Positions 42,887-51,673 of a DNA stretch of 64,000 nucleotides are shown piece after piece (within the stretch, counting starts at the first letter, position 1; the number at the start of each line of letters is the position of its first letter). The stretch is from Kribbella kalugense (GTDB taxonomy: Bacteria; Actinomycetota; Actinomycetes; Propionibacteriales; Kribbellaceae). The DNA lies in assembly GCF_004365875.1 (NCBI RefSeq), contig NZ_SODF01000002.1:496001-560000 (forward strand), read 5' to 3'. The translations under genes and the position numbers were made by a program. Below the pieces are notes generated by a model that saw nothing but the letters and a program-made list of their open reading frames with translations, searched no databases and was not told the DNA's origin.

Positions 42887-44761
42887 GTGATCTACTCCGT
42901 GCAGTCTTATCCATGCGCCGAGCGCCTGTCGCTCGTGGAGCAGGTGCACGGTCGTACCGTCGCTGACCCGTACCGCCGGCTCGAGGACCCCTCGGCCGCC
43001 GAGACGCAGCGATGGCAACAGACCCAAGACGAGCTTTGGCTGACGTACGCCAGTTCGCTGACGACCCGGTTCCGCTGGAAGAACCGTGTGCGGCAACTGT
43101 CCGACGTCAGCAGCATCTCCACCCCAGTCTGGCGAGGCGGCCGCTGCTTCACGCTCCGCCGCGACGCCGGCCAACACCCAGTTCTCTTCGTCGACGAGAC
43201 TCCACTCCTCGACCCGAAGCGACTCGACCAGCTCGACCAGACCGGTCTGACCACGCTCGACGCCTGGCAGCCCTCGCCCGACGGCACCAAACTCGCGTTC
43301 CAGCTCTCCCGCGGCGGCGACGAGCGCTCGACCCTCAGCGTCCTCGACGTGACGACGGGCGAGCTGATCGACGGCCCACTCGACGGCTGCCGCTACTCCC
43401 CCGTCGCCTGGCTCCCGGATGGGAACGCGTTCTACTACGTGCGTTTCCGTCAGGTACGACGCCACGAGCTGGGCAACCCCGACGACACCACGATCCTAGC
43501 CAGCGAAGCGTCGTACGGTCTGGAGATCAGCGCCGACGGCCGCTGGCTGACGATCTGCACGACAAACGACCTGTGGTTCACGGACCTGACAACGGGCGAG
43601 CCGCCAACTCACCTCCCGCAAGACGCCACCACGATCATGTCGGTCGGCCCTGACGAGCGTTTGTACGTCGTCACCACACAGGACGCCCCCACCGGGCGGA
43701 TCTGCATCGGCGACCCTGCCGAGCCGACCGTCTGGCAGGACTACATCCGGCCGGACGCGCCGCTGACCGGTCTCGCCATCCTCGACGACGTCGTCCTGGT
43801 CAGCACCGCGACCGAGATCACCGTGCACGACCGCGAGACGGGCCGCCTGCAAGGCACAGTCCAGTTGCCCGCCGCCGGGTCGGTCGGATCCTTGAGCGCA
43901 GATCAAAATCGAGCCTGGTTCACGTACGCCGACAGCGTGACCCCACCGACGGTCTACTGCTACGACCCGACTACGCGCCAGACAGCACCATGGCACCAGC
44001 AGCCCGGCACCAAGGCGGAGGTCGAGACTCACACACTGACTTGCAGCCCGGACGTCGAGCTGCGAGTGATCGGCAAACCCGGGCCGCGTCCCACGATTCT
44101 CTACGGGTACGGCGGGTTCGGGCAGTCGCTCACGCCGACGTACTCCGCGTTCGCGCTCGCCTGGGTCGAGGCCGGCGGCACGTTCGTCACCGCGACCGTC
44201 CGCGGCGACGCCACGCGTGGTGACGGACGAAGGCACAACAAGCAGAACGTCTTCGACGACTTCATCACCGCGGCCGAGCACCTGATCGCGGAAGGCTGGA
44301 CCACCGCCGACCAACTCGCCATCTGCGGTGAGTCCAACGGCGGCCTCCTCGTCGCAGCTGCCCTCACGCAACGACCCGAGCTGTTCGCCGCCGCGGTCTG
44401 CTCGGCGCCGCTGACGGACATGGTCCGCTACGAGCTGTCGGGTCTCGGCGAGCGCTGGACGACCGAGTACGGGTCCGTGAAGGACCCCGACGACTTCCAC
44501 ACTCTGCTGTCCTACTCGCCGTACCACCGCGTCACCGAAGGCGTGAAGTACCCGGCCGTCCTGCTGACCGCCTTCGGGAACGACACCCGCGTGGATCCCC
44601 TGCACGCAAGGAAGATGTGCGCCGCGCTCCAGCACGCGACCGCGAGCCAACGGCCCGTGCTGCTGAGATTCGAGGCAGACGCAGGTCACACGACCGGCGG
44701 CATCAATCTCGCCGCGGACATGCTCGCGTTCCTCGCCGACCAGACAGGCCTGGACCGATGA
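42887..44761 (+). CDS. lanP: prolyl oligopeptidase (S9A), probable lanthipeptide leader peptidase
   Basis: 624 aa from the GTG at 42887 (AAGGAG 8 nt upstream). The N-terminal beta-propeller (about 60-390) carries the usual WQPSPDGTKLAF-type blades; the C-terminal alpha/beta hydrolase has Ser483 in CGESNGGLLVA, Asp566 in GNDTRVDP and His601 in DAGHTTGG. No signal peptide, so it works in the cytoplasm. A POP (FlaP) is known, from memory, to process the Kribbella flavida class III leader after proline; here the likely site is after Pro12 of the precursor. Confidence 0.92.
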   Translation: MIYSVQSYPCAERLSLVEQVHGRTVADPYRRLEDPSAAETQRWQQTQDELWLTYASSLTTRFRWKNRVRQLSDVSSISTPVWRGGRCFTLRRDAGQHPVLFVDETPLLDPKRLDQLDQTGLTTLDAWQPSPDGTKLAFQLSRGGDERSTLSVLDVTTGELIDGPLDGCRYSPVAWLPDGNAFYYVRFRQVRRHELGNPDDTTILASEASYGLEISADGRWLTICTTNDLWFTDLTTGEPPTHLPQDATTIMSVGPDERLYVVTTQDAPTGRICIGDPAEPTVWQDYIRPDAPLTGLAILDDVVLVSTATEITVHDRETGRLQGTVQLPAAGSVGSLSADQNRAWFTYADSVTPPTVYCYDPTTRQTAPWHQQPGTKAEVETHTLTCSPDVELRVIGKPGPRPTILYGYGGFGQSLTPTYSAFALAWVEAGGTFVTATVRGDATRGDGRRHNKQNVFDDFITAAEHLIAEGWTTADQLAICGESNGGLLVAAALTQRPELFAAAVCSAPLTDMVRYELSGLGERWTTEYGSVKDPDDFHTLLSYSPYHRVTEGVKYPAVLLTAFGNDTRVDPLHARKMCAALQHATASQRPVLLRFEADAGHTTGGINLAADMLAFLADQTGLDR

Positions 44762-46410
44762 TCACCTTTGGCGAGGTGGCGAAACGGGGCCGTGGTTGGT
44801 TGCCGCTGATTGGGTTCAACGCGTTGATCGGTAGTGGGGTGACGCTCGCGCTGCCGACCATTCTGGGTCGCTCGGTCGACGCCATCGTGGCCGGTAGCGG
44901 CTACACCCGCTGGCTGATTGTCGCGGCCGCGCTGATCGGGCTCGGGATCGCGGCGAGCATCGTCGACGCGTTCGCCGGTGCAGCCTGTGTTGCGGAGACA
45001 ACCGCCTGGTTGCGCCACCGCCTGGTCCGGCACGTGGTCCGCGGCGGCCCCGAAGGTACGCGCGACTTCGAGACCGGCGACCTGGTCACCCGGGTCTCGG
45101 CCAACGCCACCGACGCCGCCCAGGCCGGACCGGCCGCGGTGACAGCCATCGCCGCGATCGCGCCCCCGGTCGGCAGCCTCGTCCTTCTGGCGATCATCGA
45201 CCCGTGGCTCGCCGCCGCGTTCTTCGGTGGCGTGCTGCTCGTCGTCCTAGTCCTCTGGACGTTCGCCAAGCGGACCGCCGACATCAGCCTCAACTACCAA
45301 GAGACCCAGGGTCGCATCGCCGCCCTCCTGTCCGAGTCACTCACCGGCATCCGCACGATCACCGCCGCCGGTACGACGGAACGCGAAGAGGGCCGCATAC
45401 TCGGCCTGCTCCCCGAGCTGCACCGGCACGGCGTCGTCACCTGGCGGATCCTGGCTCGCTCCGGCGCCCAGGCCGCAGTCGTCGGCCCGCTCGTACTCGT
45501 CGCAGTCCTCGCCGTCGGCGGACTGCAGCTCGTCTCCGGCCGGATCACCGCCGGCGAGCTGTTCGCCGCCTCGCAGTACGCCGTCCTCGGCGCCGGACTC
45601 GGCAACCTGACCGGCGTCCTCGGCGAGCTCGCGCGCGCGAAGGCGGGCGTCCACCGGTCCGCCGAGGTGATCGCGATCGAGTCCATCCCTCACGGCACGT
45701 TGACGATCCCGGCCGGCCCCGGGCAGCTCAGCTTCGACGGGGTCAGCGTCATCGCCGACGGGAATGTCCTGCTGGACAACGTGAATCTCGACCTTCCCGG
45801 CGGCGTCACCGTTGCGGTCGTCGGCCCGAGCGGCGCCGGCAAGTCCGTACTCGCGGCGGTCGCGGCCCGACTGCGCGACCCCTCGACCGGCCAGGTCTCG
45901 CTGGACGGCGTACCGCTGCAGGCTGTGAGCCGGCATACGTTGCGGAGTGCGGTCGGCTGTGCGTTCGAGCGCCCGCAACTGGTCGGCCGGACCGTCGGCG
46001 AGGCGATCGATCCGCACGCGGTCAGCCCGGTCCGCACGCTGGCCGCAGCCCGCGCCACGCATGCCCACGACTTCGTCAGCCGACTGCCCGACGGCTACTT
46101 CACTTCGTTACGCAAGGCACCAATGTCCGGCGGCGAACGTCAGCGCCTCGGCCTCGCCCGGGCCTGGTCCGCCCGCCGTCTCCTGGTCCTCGACGACGCC
46201 ACGTCGAGCCTCGACACGGCCACCGAACGCCAGATCACCCGCACCCTGACCGAGGACCGTCACCACCGCACCCGCCTCATTGTCACCCATCGCCCCGCGA
46301 CCGCAGCCCGCGCCGACCTGGTCATCTGGCTCGACCACGGCCAGATCCGCGCCATCGCCCCGCACGCCGACCTCTGGCACAACCCGTCGTACCGAGACAT
46401 CTTCGGATGA
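44758..46410 (+). CDS. ABC half-transporter, lanthipeptide exporter subunit 1
   Basis: 550 aa, ATG overlapping the peptidase stop (ATGA). Six membrane helices (about 15-310) precede an ATPase domain with Walker A GPSGAGKSV, signature MSGGERQRLG, Walker B LLVLDDATSSLD and H-loop VTHRP. The Walker B catalytic Glu is replaced by Asp (LDD). The gene corresponds in position to ramA of the SapB cluster and likely forms a heterodimer with the next protein to export the mature peptide. Confidence 0.9.
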   Translation: MITFGEVAKRGRGWLPLIGFNALIGSGVTLALPTILGRSVDAIVAGSGYTRWLIVAAALIGLGIAASIVDAFAGAACVAETTAWLRHRLVRHVVRGGPEGTRDFETGDLVTRVSANATDAAQAGPAAVTAIAAIAPPVGSLVLLAIIDPWLAAAFFGGVLLVVLVLWTFAKRTADISLNYQETQGRIAALLSESLTGIRTITAAGTTEREEGRILGLLPELHRHGVVTWRILARSGAQAAVVGPLVLVAVLAVGGLQLVSGRITAGELFAASQYAVLGAGLGNLTGVLGELARAKAGVHRSAEVIAIESIPHGTLTIPAGPGQLSFDGVSVIADGNVLLDNVNLDLPGGVTVAVVGPSGAGKSVLAAVAARLRDPSTGQVSLDGVPLQAVSRHTLRSAVGCAFERPQLVGRTVGEAIDPHAVSPVRTLAAARATHAHDFVSRLPDGYFTSLRKAPMSGGERQRLGLARAWSARRLLVLDDATSSLDTATERQITRTLTEDRHHRTRLIVTHRPATAARADLVIWLDHGQIRAIAPHADLWHNPSYRDIFG

Positions 46411-48092
46411 GGCGAGAGCTGTCGTACGGCGCCACCGCGCTGAAGAAGCGGGCCACGGTCAAGTTGATCGCGTGGTCCGTTCCGGAGATCCTGCCGACTG
46501 CGGTGTACGGGATCGCGGTGGCGCGAGCGACGGACAGCTTTCTCGGCGGGCACGCGTGGCAAGGGATCGCGTGGCTGGGCGGCCTGGTCGCGACGGCCTG
46601 TCTGGGCTCCGCCGGAGCGCGGCAGGTGTACGGCCGGCTCGGCGAACTGGTCGAGCCGGTCCGAGACGATCTGGTACGCCGGGTTGTCGGTGGCGCACTG
46701 CGATCCGGGGACGACGGTGCGGTCGCGCGGTTGAACCGGCAGGTGGAGATCGTCCGGGACACGTTCGCGGGGCTGGTCCTGGTGCTGCGGAGTTTCGCGG
46801 TCACGCTGTTCGGCGTACTGACCGGGTTGTTATCGCTGGCTCCGATCGTCGCGGCGTTCGTCGTACCGCCGTTCCTGGTGGGATTCGCGTTGTCGCTGGC
46901 AGTGTTGGGGATGGCAGCAGATCGGGTGCGCGCGTCGTTGACTGCCGACGAGGACCTGGCGGCGTCGGCGGGCATGGTGTTCGGCGGGGTGCGCGACGTC
47001 ACCGCGGCCGGGACCGAGGAGTACGCCGAGTGGCTGGTCGGTCAGCCGATCGAGGCGCACGCGTCGGCAGAGCGTGCATTGGCAAAGGTGGCGGCGCTGC
47101 GGACGTTGTGCTTCGCGGTCGGCGGATGGCTGCCGCTGTTGATCCTGCTCGCGGCTGGGCCGTGGTTGGTCGGGCGTGGGGTGAGCACAGGCACGTTGCT
47201 CGGCGGGCTGACGTACGTGCTGATCGGCTTGCAGCCCGCGCTGAACACAGTAATGAACGCCCTGGGCGACAGCGGCCTGCGATACGTGATCACACTCGGG
47301 CGGATCCTCGATGCATCGACACGAGTTGAGCGGCCGCGGCGGATCGATGAGCTGAAGGGCTACCAGGTCCGGCTGCGCGGGCTGACGTTCGCCTATGGCC
47401 CGAAGGCCGATCCCGTGCTCGACAAGCTCGAGCTGACGATCCCCGAAGGTGAACACCTCGCCGTCGTCGGTCCGAGCGGCATCGGGAAGTCGACGTTGGC
47501 CGGTCTGATGTGCGGGATGCTGAGGCCGACCGGCGGTCGGCTGCTGCTCGGTGGATCACCACCGACCGAGGTGACGGTTGATCGGCTGGCCCGGACCCGG
47601 GTGCTGATTCCACAGGAGGCATACGTCTTCACCGGGACCGTGCGCGACAACCTCAACTATTTGTTGCCCGACGCAACAGACGACCAGCTCGAGCAGGCTG
47701 TGCACACGGTCGGCGCCGCGAAGCTGATCGACCAGATCGGCGGCCTGTACGCCGAGGTGAAGCCGGGTGAGCTGTCCGCCGGCGAGAAGCAGTTGATCGC
47801 GTTGGTGCGTGCGTACCTGTCCCCCGCGCCGCTCGTCGTACTCGACGAGGCGACCTGCTTCCTCGACCCCGAGGCCGAGCGGCAAGCCGAGGAAGCGTTC
47901 GCGAAACGTGACGGGACGCTCATCGTGATCGCGCACCGGATCAGCTCAGCTCTGCGTGCGCGCCGCATCCTCGTCCTGGACGGCAACCAGGCGACACTCG
48001 GCACCCACGCCAGTCTGATGCGCACGTCGCGCCTCTACCGCGACCTGCACGGCAGCTGGACGCCCAGCGCTCAGATCCAGCCTGCGTCCTGA
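46407..48092 (+). CDS. ABC half-transporter, lanthipeptide exporter subunit 2
   Basis: 561 aa, ATG overlapping the previous stop (ATGA). Six membrane helices and an ATPase domain with Walker A GPSGIGKST, signature LSAGEKQLI, complete Walker B LVVLDEATCFLD and H-loop IAHR. Corresponds to ramB. With subunit 1 carrying a changed Walker B residue, the pair fits an asymmetric heterodimer with one fully canonical ATP site. Its last 22 bases overlap the convergent regulator gene. Confidence 0.91.
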   Translation: MRRELSYGATALKKRATVKLIAWSVPEILPTAVYGIAVARATDSFLGGHAWQGIAWLGGLVATACLGSAGARQVYGRLGELVEPVRDDLVRRVVGGALRSGDDGAVARLNRQVEIVRDTFAGLVLVLRSFAVTLFGVLTGLLSLAPIVAAFVVPPFLVGFALSLAVLGMAADRVRASLTADEDLAASAGMVFGGVRDVTAAGTEEYAEWLVGQPIEAHASAERALAKVAALRTLCFAVGGWLPLLILLAAGPWLVGRGVSTGTLLGGLTYVLIGLQPALNTVMNALGDSGLRYVITLGRILDASTRVERPRRIDELKGYQVRLRGLTFAYGPKADPVLDKLELTIPEGEHLAVVGPSGIGKSTLAGLMCGMLRPTGGRLLLGGSPPTEVTVDRLARTRVLIPQEAYVFTGTVRDNLNYLLPDATDDQLEQAVHTVGAAKLIDQIGGLYAEVKPGELSAGEKQLIALVRAYLSPAPLVVLDEATCFLDPEAERQAEEAFAKRDGTLIVIAHRISSALRARRILVLDGNQATLGTHASLMRTSRLYRDLHGSWTPSAQIQPAS

Positions 48093-48685
48093 GCCTTCCG
48101 GATCGCCTCGATCCGGCTACGGGAGCCGGTTTTCGCGAGGATCCGGGACAGGTAGTTGCGGACCGTCCCCGCGCTCAGACTGAGCGTTCGCGCGACCTCC
48201 TGCGCCGTCGCCCCGGTGGTGACCTGGCGCAGCACTTCGCACTCGCGATCGGTGAGCGGATTGTCACCCGCTTTCAGCGCAGCGACGGCGAGCCGTACGT
48301 CGACCACCGGCAAGCCCTTCGCTACGTCGCGCACTGCCTGCACGAGCTGGTCGGTCGTCGCGTCGGTCGCGATCAGACCGATCCGCGGCGCCTGCTTCAC
48401 CAGCGCCAGACTGGTCGCCCCGATCGTCTCGTGATCGATCAGCACCAGCACGCCGCGGCCGACGAGCTTTCGGCAGAGCTCCTCGATCCGGATCCGGCCA
48501 GGCAGCTGTGGATCGAGCAGGAACACGTCCGGGCGCCGTCCCGCCACCTGCAGCACGTCCTCCGAGCGGTCCAGCTCGGCCACCAGGTCGAGATCGTTCT
48601 CCCTGGCGAGCACCGCAGCCAGTGCACCACGCACCAACGTCCCGCCATGGCCGAGAGCCACTCGGATCACCGCTTCTGCCCCCAT
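48071..48685 (-). CDS. NarL/LuxR-type response regulator with atypical receiver domain
   Basis: 204 aa from the ATG at 48685 (GAGGCGACAG upstream). The receiver (about 1-120) keeps the phosphorylatable-position Asp in VFLLDPQLPG, but the N-terminal acidic pair is replaced by GH (ALGHGG) and the conserved Lys by Thr/Asp (IATDATTDQ). The C-terminal LuxR HTH is intact (LTDRECEVLRQVTTGATAQEVARTLSLSAGTVRNYLSRI). No sensor kinase is adjacent. It resembles RamR in position and type and is the likely activator of the lanthipeptide operon. Confidence 0.88.
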   Translation of the reverse strand: MGAEAVIRVALGHGGTLVRGALAAVLARENDLDLVAELDRSEDVLQVAGRRPDVFLLDPQLPGRIRIEELCRKLVGRGVLVLIDHETIGATSLALVKQAPRIGLIATDATTDQLVQAVRDVAKGLPVVDVRLAVAALKAGDNPLTDRECEVLRQVTTGATAQEVARTLSLSAGTVRNYLSRILAKTGSRSRIEAIRKAQDAGWI

Positions 48686-48773
48686 CACATCTGTCGCCTC
48701 ATCTGCGGGCCGCCGCGACAAAGCCGCGATAAACCAGCTGCCCGACAGCGGTGGCCCGTGCTTCGATCAACGA

Positions 48774-49310
48774 GTGAACGCGCCGGATGACACGCACGAA
48801 TCAACGGTTTGTCCAGGCTGCCGCGCCGTACTTCCACGGTCAGACTGGCCGGAGACACCGAAGTACAACGCGACGCCGGAGTGTGCGGAGGTCGCCGGTG
48901 AGCTGCTCGGCTTCGAGGTCGAGAACCTGGCCCGGCTCGGGTACCTGCACCAGCTCCGGATCGACGCGTACGGCGGACAGCACGTTAACCCAGACGCTCC
49001 GCGAATCGGCCCGGTGTTCGCACTGAACGGTCTCTACATGTTCTTCGAACGCGGCTCCGGCAACCTCGACGTACGCACCGCCCACGGCATCATGGCGAAC
49101 TCGTACGACGACTGGCCGCGGCTGGTCCCACCGGCTGAGGTCGGCGAGCTCACGGCGTACGACGTACTGACCGCAGGGACCGTGGACGACGTTGAGTCAG
49201 CCCTGCTCAAGTGGGCCCGCGAGGTGTGGGAATCGTGGCCGGACGAGGATCGTGAGCTGATCCGGAAACTCACCGTGGAACTGGTTCCGGAACGCTGTTT
49301 CGAGCGGTGA
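48774..49310 (+). CDS. DUF5946 family protein
   Basis: 178 aa from a GTG. CPGCRAVLPRSDWPETPKYNATPECAEVAGELLGFE and the later HQLRIDAYGGQHVNPDAPRIGPVFALNGLYMFFERG match the DUF5946 family: a short CxxC zinc-like motif followed by a helical domain. Function unknown. It is divergent from the lanthipeptide regulator with 88 bp between; no functional link is evident. Confidence 0.8.
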   Translation: MNAPDDTHESTVCPGCRAVLPRSDWPETPKYNATPECAEVAGELLGFEVENLARLGYLHQLRIDAYGGQHVNPDAPRIGPVFALNGLYMFFERGSGNLDVRTAHGIMANSYDDWPRLVPPAEVGELTAYDVLTAGTVDDVESALLKWAREVWESWPDEDRELIRKLTVELVPERCFER

Positions 49311-49312
49311 TA

Positions 49313-49324
49313 AACCGATCGGTT
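49313..49324. promoter_or_regulatory. 12-bp palindrome AACCGATCGGTT
   Basis: Perfect palindrome just after the DUF5946 stop and about 290 bp upstream of the LysM-transglycosylase start. Possible operator or weak terminator. The rest of 49311-49604 shows no gene and no recognised riboswitch. Confidence 0.3.
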
Positions 49325-49604
49325 CCGACCTCGGCCCGATCGGCGTGTCGAGCCGGAAACCGTTCTGTTGTTGGGGTTTCGGAACGTCAGACCCTGGAAA
49401 AAGTTCGGGGCAGATCGGGATCTGGACTTGCGTTTCCAGCGAACCTCGCACAGGATGACTCAGGTCGCGCCGTTACCGGGGCGTGACCATTCGGACGCTG
49501 TCCTGTGACCTGCTGTGGGGATGTGTCCGATTGCCCCTCCCCTCCCCTGCACGGGGGGCCTGGTGTGTCCCACCATGCCCAAGCTCACAAGGAGCACCTT
49601 TCAG

Positions 49605-50246
49605 ATGTCCAAGGCTCGACATGCGCGCGCCTCGCGAAGTACTCGCCGGGTAGCCCGAACCCTCTCCATCGCCGGTCTGGGAGCCGGTATCACCGCAGCC
49701 GGCGCCGGAGCGGCGTTCGCGACCGACTACAACGTCAAGGCCGGTGACACCCTCTCCGAGATCGCGCAGGCCAACGGTGCCGACTGGCACGAGCTGGCCC
49801 GGATCAACCACCTGAAGGATCCGAACCTGATCCTGATCGGGCAGACGCTGACGCTCGACGGTGCGAAGAAGGCGGCTCCGGCTCGCAACGTCACGAAGAA
49901 GGCCGAGACCCGGAAGTCGGACACCAAGAAGTCCGAGCCGAAGAAGGCCAACCGCGACGTCCGGTCCAGCCGGTCCGAGGACCGCCCGAAGGCGAGCAGC
50001 GGCAAGGCGACCCTGAGCGGCGCCTGGGCCAAGGTCGCGAACTGCGAGTCCAGCGGCAACCCGCGCGCGGTGAACGGCGCCGGCTACTACGGCCTGTTCC
50101 AGTTCGACCTGCAGACCTGGCGCAGCGTCGGTGGCTCCGGCAACCCGACCCAGGCCTCCGCGGCCGAGCAGCTGATGCGCGCGAAGAAGCTCTACGCGCA
50201 GCGCGGCGCCTCCCCGTGGCCCGTCTGCGGCCGATTCCTCCGCTGA
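49605..50246 (+). CDS. secreted LysM and transglycosylase-like (Rpf-type) protein
   Basis: 213 aa from the ATG at 49605 (AAGGAG 10 nt upstream). Signal peptide ending near AAFA; LysM domain at about 41-86 (YNVKAGDTLSEIAQANGADWHELARIN, LILIGQTLTL); a Lys-rich low-complexity linker; and a C-terminal Rpf/transglycosylase domain with the catalytic Glu in VANCESSGNPRAV and YYGLFQFDLQTW. It should bind peptidoglycan through LysM and cleave or remodel glycan strands, as in resuscitation-promoting factors. Confidence 0.93.
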   Translation: MSKARHARASRSTRRVARTLSIAGLGAGITAAGAGAAFATDYNVKAGDTLSEIAQANGADWHELARINHLKDPNLILIGQTLTLDGAKKAAPARNVTKKAETRKSDTKKSEPKKANRDVRSSRSEDRPKASSGKATLSGAWAKVANCESSGNPRAVNGAGYYGLFQFDLQTWRSVGGSGNPTQASAAEQLMRAKKLYAQRGASPWPVCGRFLR

Positions 50247-50336
50247 CCCGGCACCACCCCTGGACGCTTCCTGCTCGTCGTTGGCGGGTAGGCGCAAACT
50301 CATCCGTAATCGCGATGAGCGGGAAGCACCAGAGGA

Positions 50337-50987
50337 TCAGGTTCGGGTGATGACGAGCATCTCGTCGGCGCCGACCTGGAACTCGTAGGGGACCTTGCGG
50401 ATCTCGCTGGTCACACCCTCGAGCGAGTCCAGCAACTCCGGCAGCCACGGGATCGGATCGCCGGCACCCTGCGTCACCAGCGGGAAGATCCGTACTTCGG
50501 CATTGCTGACCCGGATCAGTTCCCGCAGTGCGGCCGCGTGCCAGTCCCGGTCGTACTTGTCGGACCAGGTGAACAGCAGATGCGAGCAGAGCACCAGCTC
50601 GAACCGCCTGTCACCGAACGGCAAATCCGGCAGACCGGCAGCGACGTACCGCTGCGGTGCGGTCGTGATGTCTTGCAGAAACCGGTCGGCCGCCTCGATC
50701 CGATACTGGTCCTTCCGGTCCGGTGATCCGTACCAGGTCCAGACGAAGCTCCCCTGGTGCTCGTCGACGATCCCCGACGTCGCCGGCAGGCTCTGCCGGA
50801 CGCTGTCCACGAGCTCGGGCGTCTCCAGCTCGTACGCCGGATCGACGGCGATCGCATCGACGCCGCGTTCGGCTGCCTCGGCGGTGAAGCTCGCGCCGCC
50901 CGCACAGCAGTCGAGGACGGAATCCGGGAGTTCCTTCAGGTCGAACATCGCTTCGTACTCGGCGTACGAGCGCGAGGTCACCAGCAC
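50337..50987 (-). CDS. class I SAM-dependent methyltransferase-like protein
   Basis: 216 aa from a GTG with GAAAGG upstream. VLDCCAGGASFTAEAAERGVDAIAVDPAY is a SAM-binding motif I/II, and LPFGDRRFELVLCSHLLFTW is motif post-I/IV. Substrate unknown. It is the last gene of a three-gene minus-strand group; 4 nt separate it from the Pr6Pr gene. Confidence 0.85.
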   Translation of the reverse strand: MLVTSRSYAEYEAMFDLKELPDSVLDCCAGGASFTAEAAERGVDAIAVDPAYELETPELVDSVRQSLPATSGIVDEHQGSFVWTWYGSPDRKDQYRIEAADRFLQDITTAPQRYVAAGLPDLPFGDRRFELVLCSHLLFTWSDKYDRDWHAAALRELIRVSNAEVRIFPLVTQGAGDPIPWLPELLDSLEGVTSEIRKVPYEFQVGADEMLVITRT

Positions 50988-50991
50988 GGTT

Positions 50992-51633
50992 CTACCTTTC
51001 GACGGTTCGCTTCCGCTGCAACCGACGGTCGAGACTGGTCGCCCCAGCCGCCAGAGCCAGGAAGAGTACCGCCACCAGGAGACAGTTCAGTAGCACCCGT
51101 CCGTAACCGTGCAGGCCGACGTCCACGAACGGGTACGGGTAGAACCCGACGAACTCGCCCCGGATCAGCGTGAACGCGAGCCACAACAGCGGGTACACGA
51201 TCGACCAGCCGACGATCCTCCAACCGGTCAGATCGCGCGGTCCGAACAGCAGCCAGCCCAGCACGCCGACCACCGGAGCGACGGTGTGCAGCAGGAAGTT
51301 CGCCACCCACCCCCAGCCGTGGAAGTCAGCGTCCTGCGCGAGCACCGCGTGGTACACGATTCCTGTCACCGCGATACAGAGCACGCCGTTCAGCCGCAGC
51401 GTCTTGAACAGCGCGCCGCCGGATCGGTCCGGCTGCAGCGCCAGCATCAGCGCGGTCCCGCCGAGCAGCAGGTTCGACTGGATCGTGAAGTACGCGAACA
51501 CGTTGAACACCCGCTCTGGGTTGTCCGGGTAGAACCCCTCATGCCCGTTGGCCGTCACGAAGAGCTGGATGACAATCCCGCACAACACCACCAGCCCGGT
51601 CATCGCAGCCCAGATCCGCCCAACCATCGTCAT
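50992..51633 (-). CDS. Pr6Pr family integral membrane protein
   Basis: 213 aa from the ATG at 51633 (MTMVGRIWAAMTG); a longer form to 51702 is possible. Six hydrophobic helices, with FNVFAYFTIQSNLLLGGTAL, VANFLLHTVAPVVGVLGWLLFGPR and YPLLWLAFTLIRGEFVGFYPYPFVDVGLHGYG characteristic of the FAR-17a/AIG1 or Pr6Pr group. Related eukaryotic FAR-17a/AIG1 proteins are threonine-type hydrolases of fatty-acid esters; bacterial function is not known. Confidence 0.85.
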   Translation of the reverse strand: MTMVGRIWAAMTGLVVLCGIVIQLFVTANGHEGFYPDNPERVFNVFAYFTIQSNLLLGGTALMLALQPDRSGGALFKTLRLNGVLCIAVTGIVYHAVLAQDADFHGWGWVANFLLHTVAPVVGVLGWLLFGPRDLTGWRIVGWSIVYPLLWLAFTLIRGEFVGFYPYPFVDVGLHGYGRVLLNCLLVAVLFLALAAGATSLDRRLQRKRTVER

Positions 51634-51673
51634 GCCGGAAATGTACGACGAGTAACCGCGCAAGCCCGGGAGG

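Noticed and set aside
45204..46406. Open frame in a second frame upstream of exporter subunit 2
   Set aside because: Arg/Pro-rich translation typical of a wrong frame; exporter subunit 1 is encoded there, and the true start of subunit 2 is the ATGA overlap at 46407.
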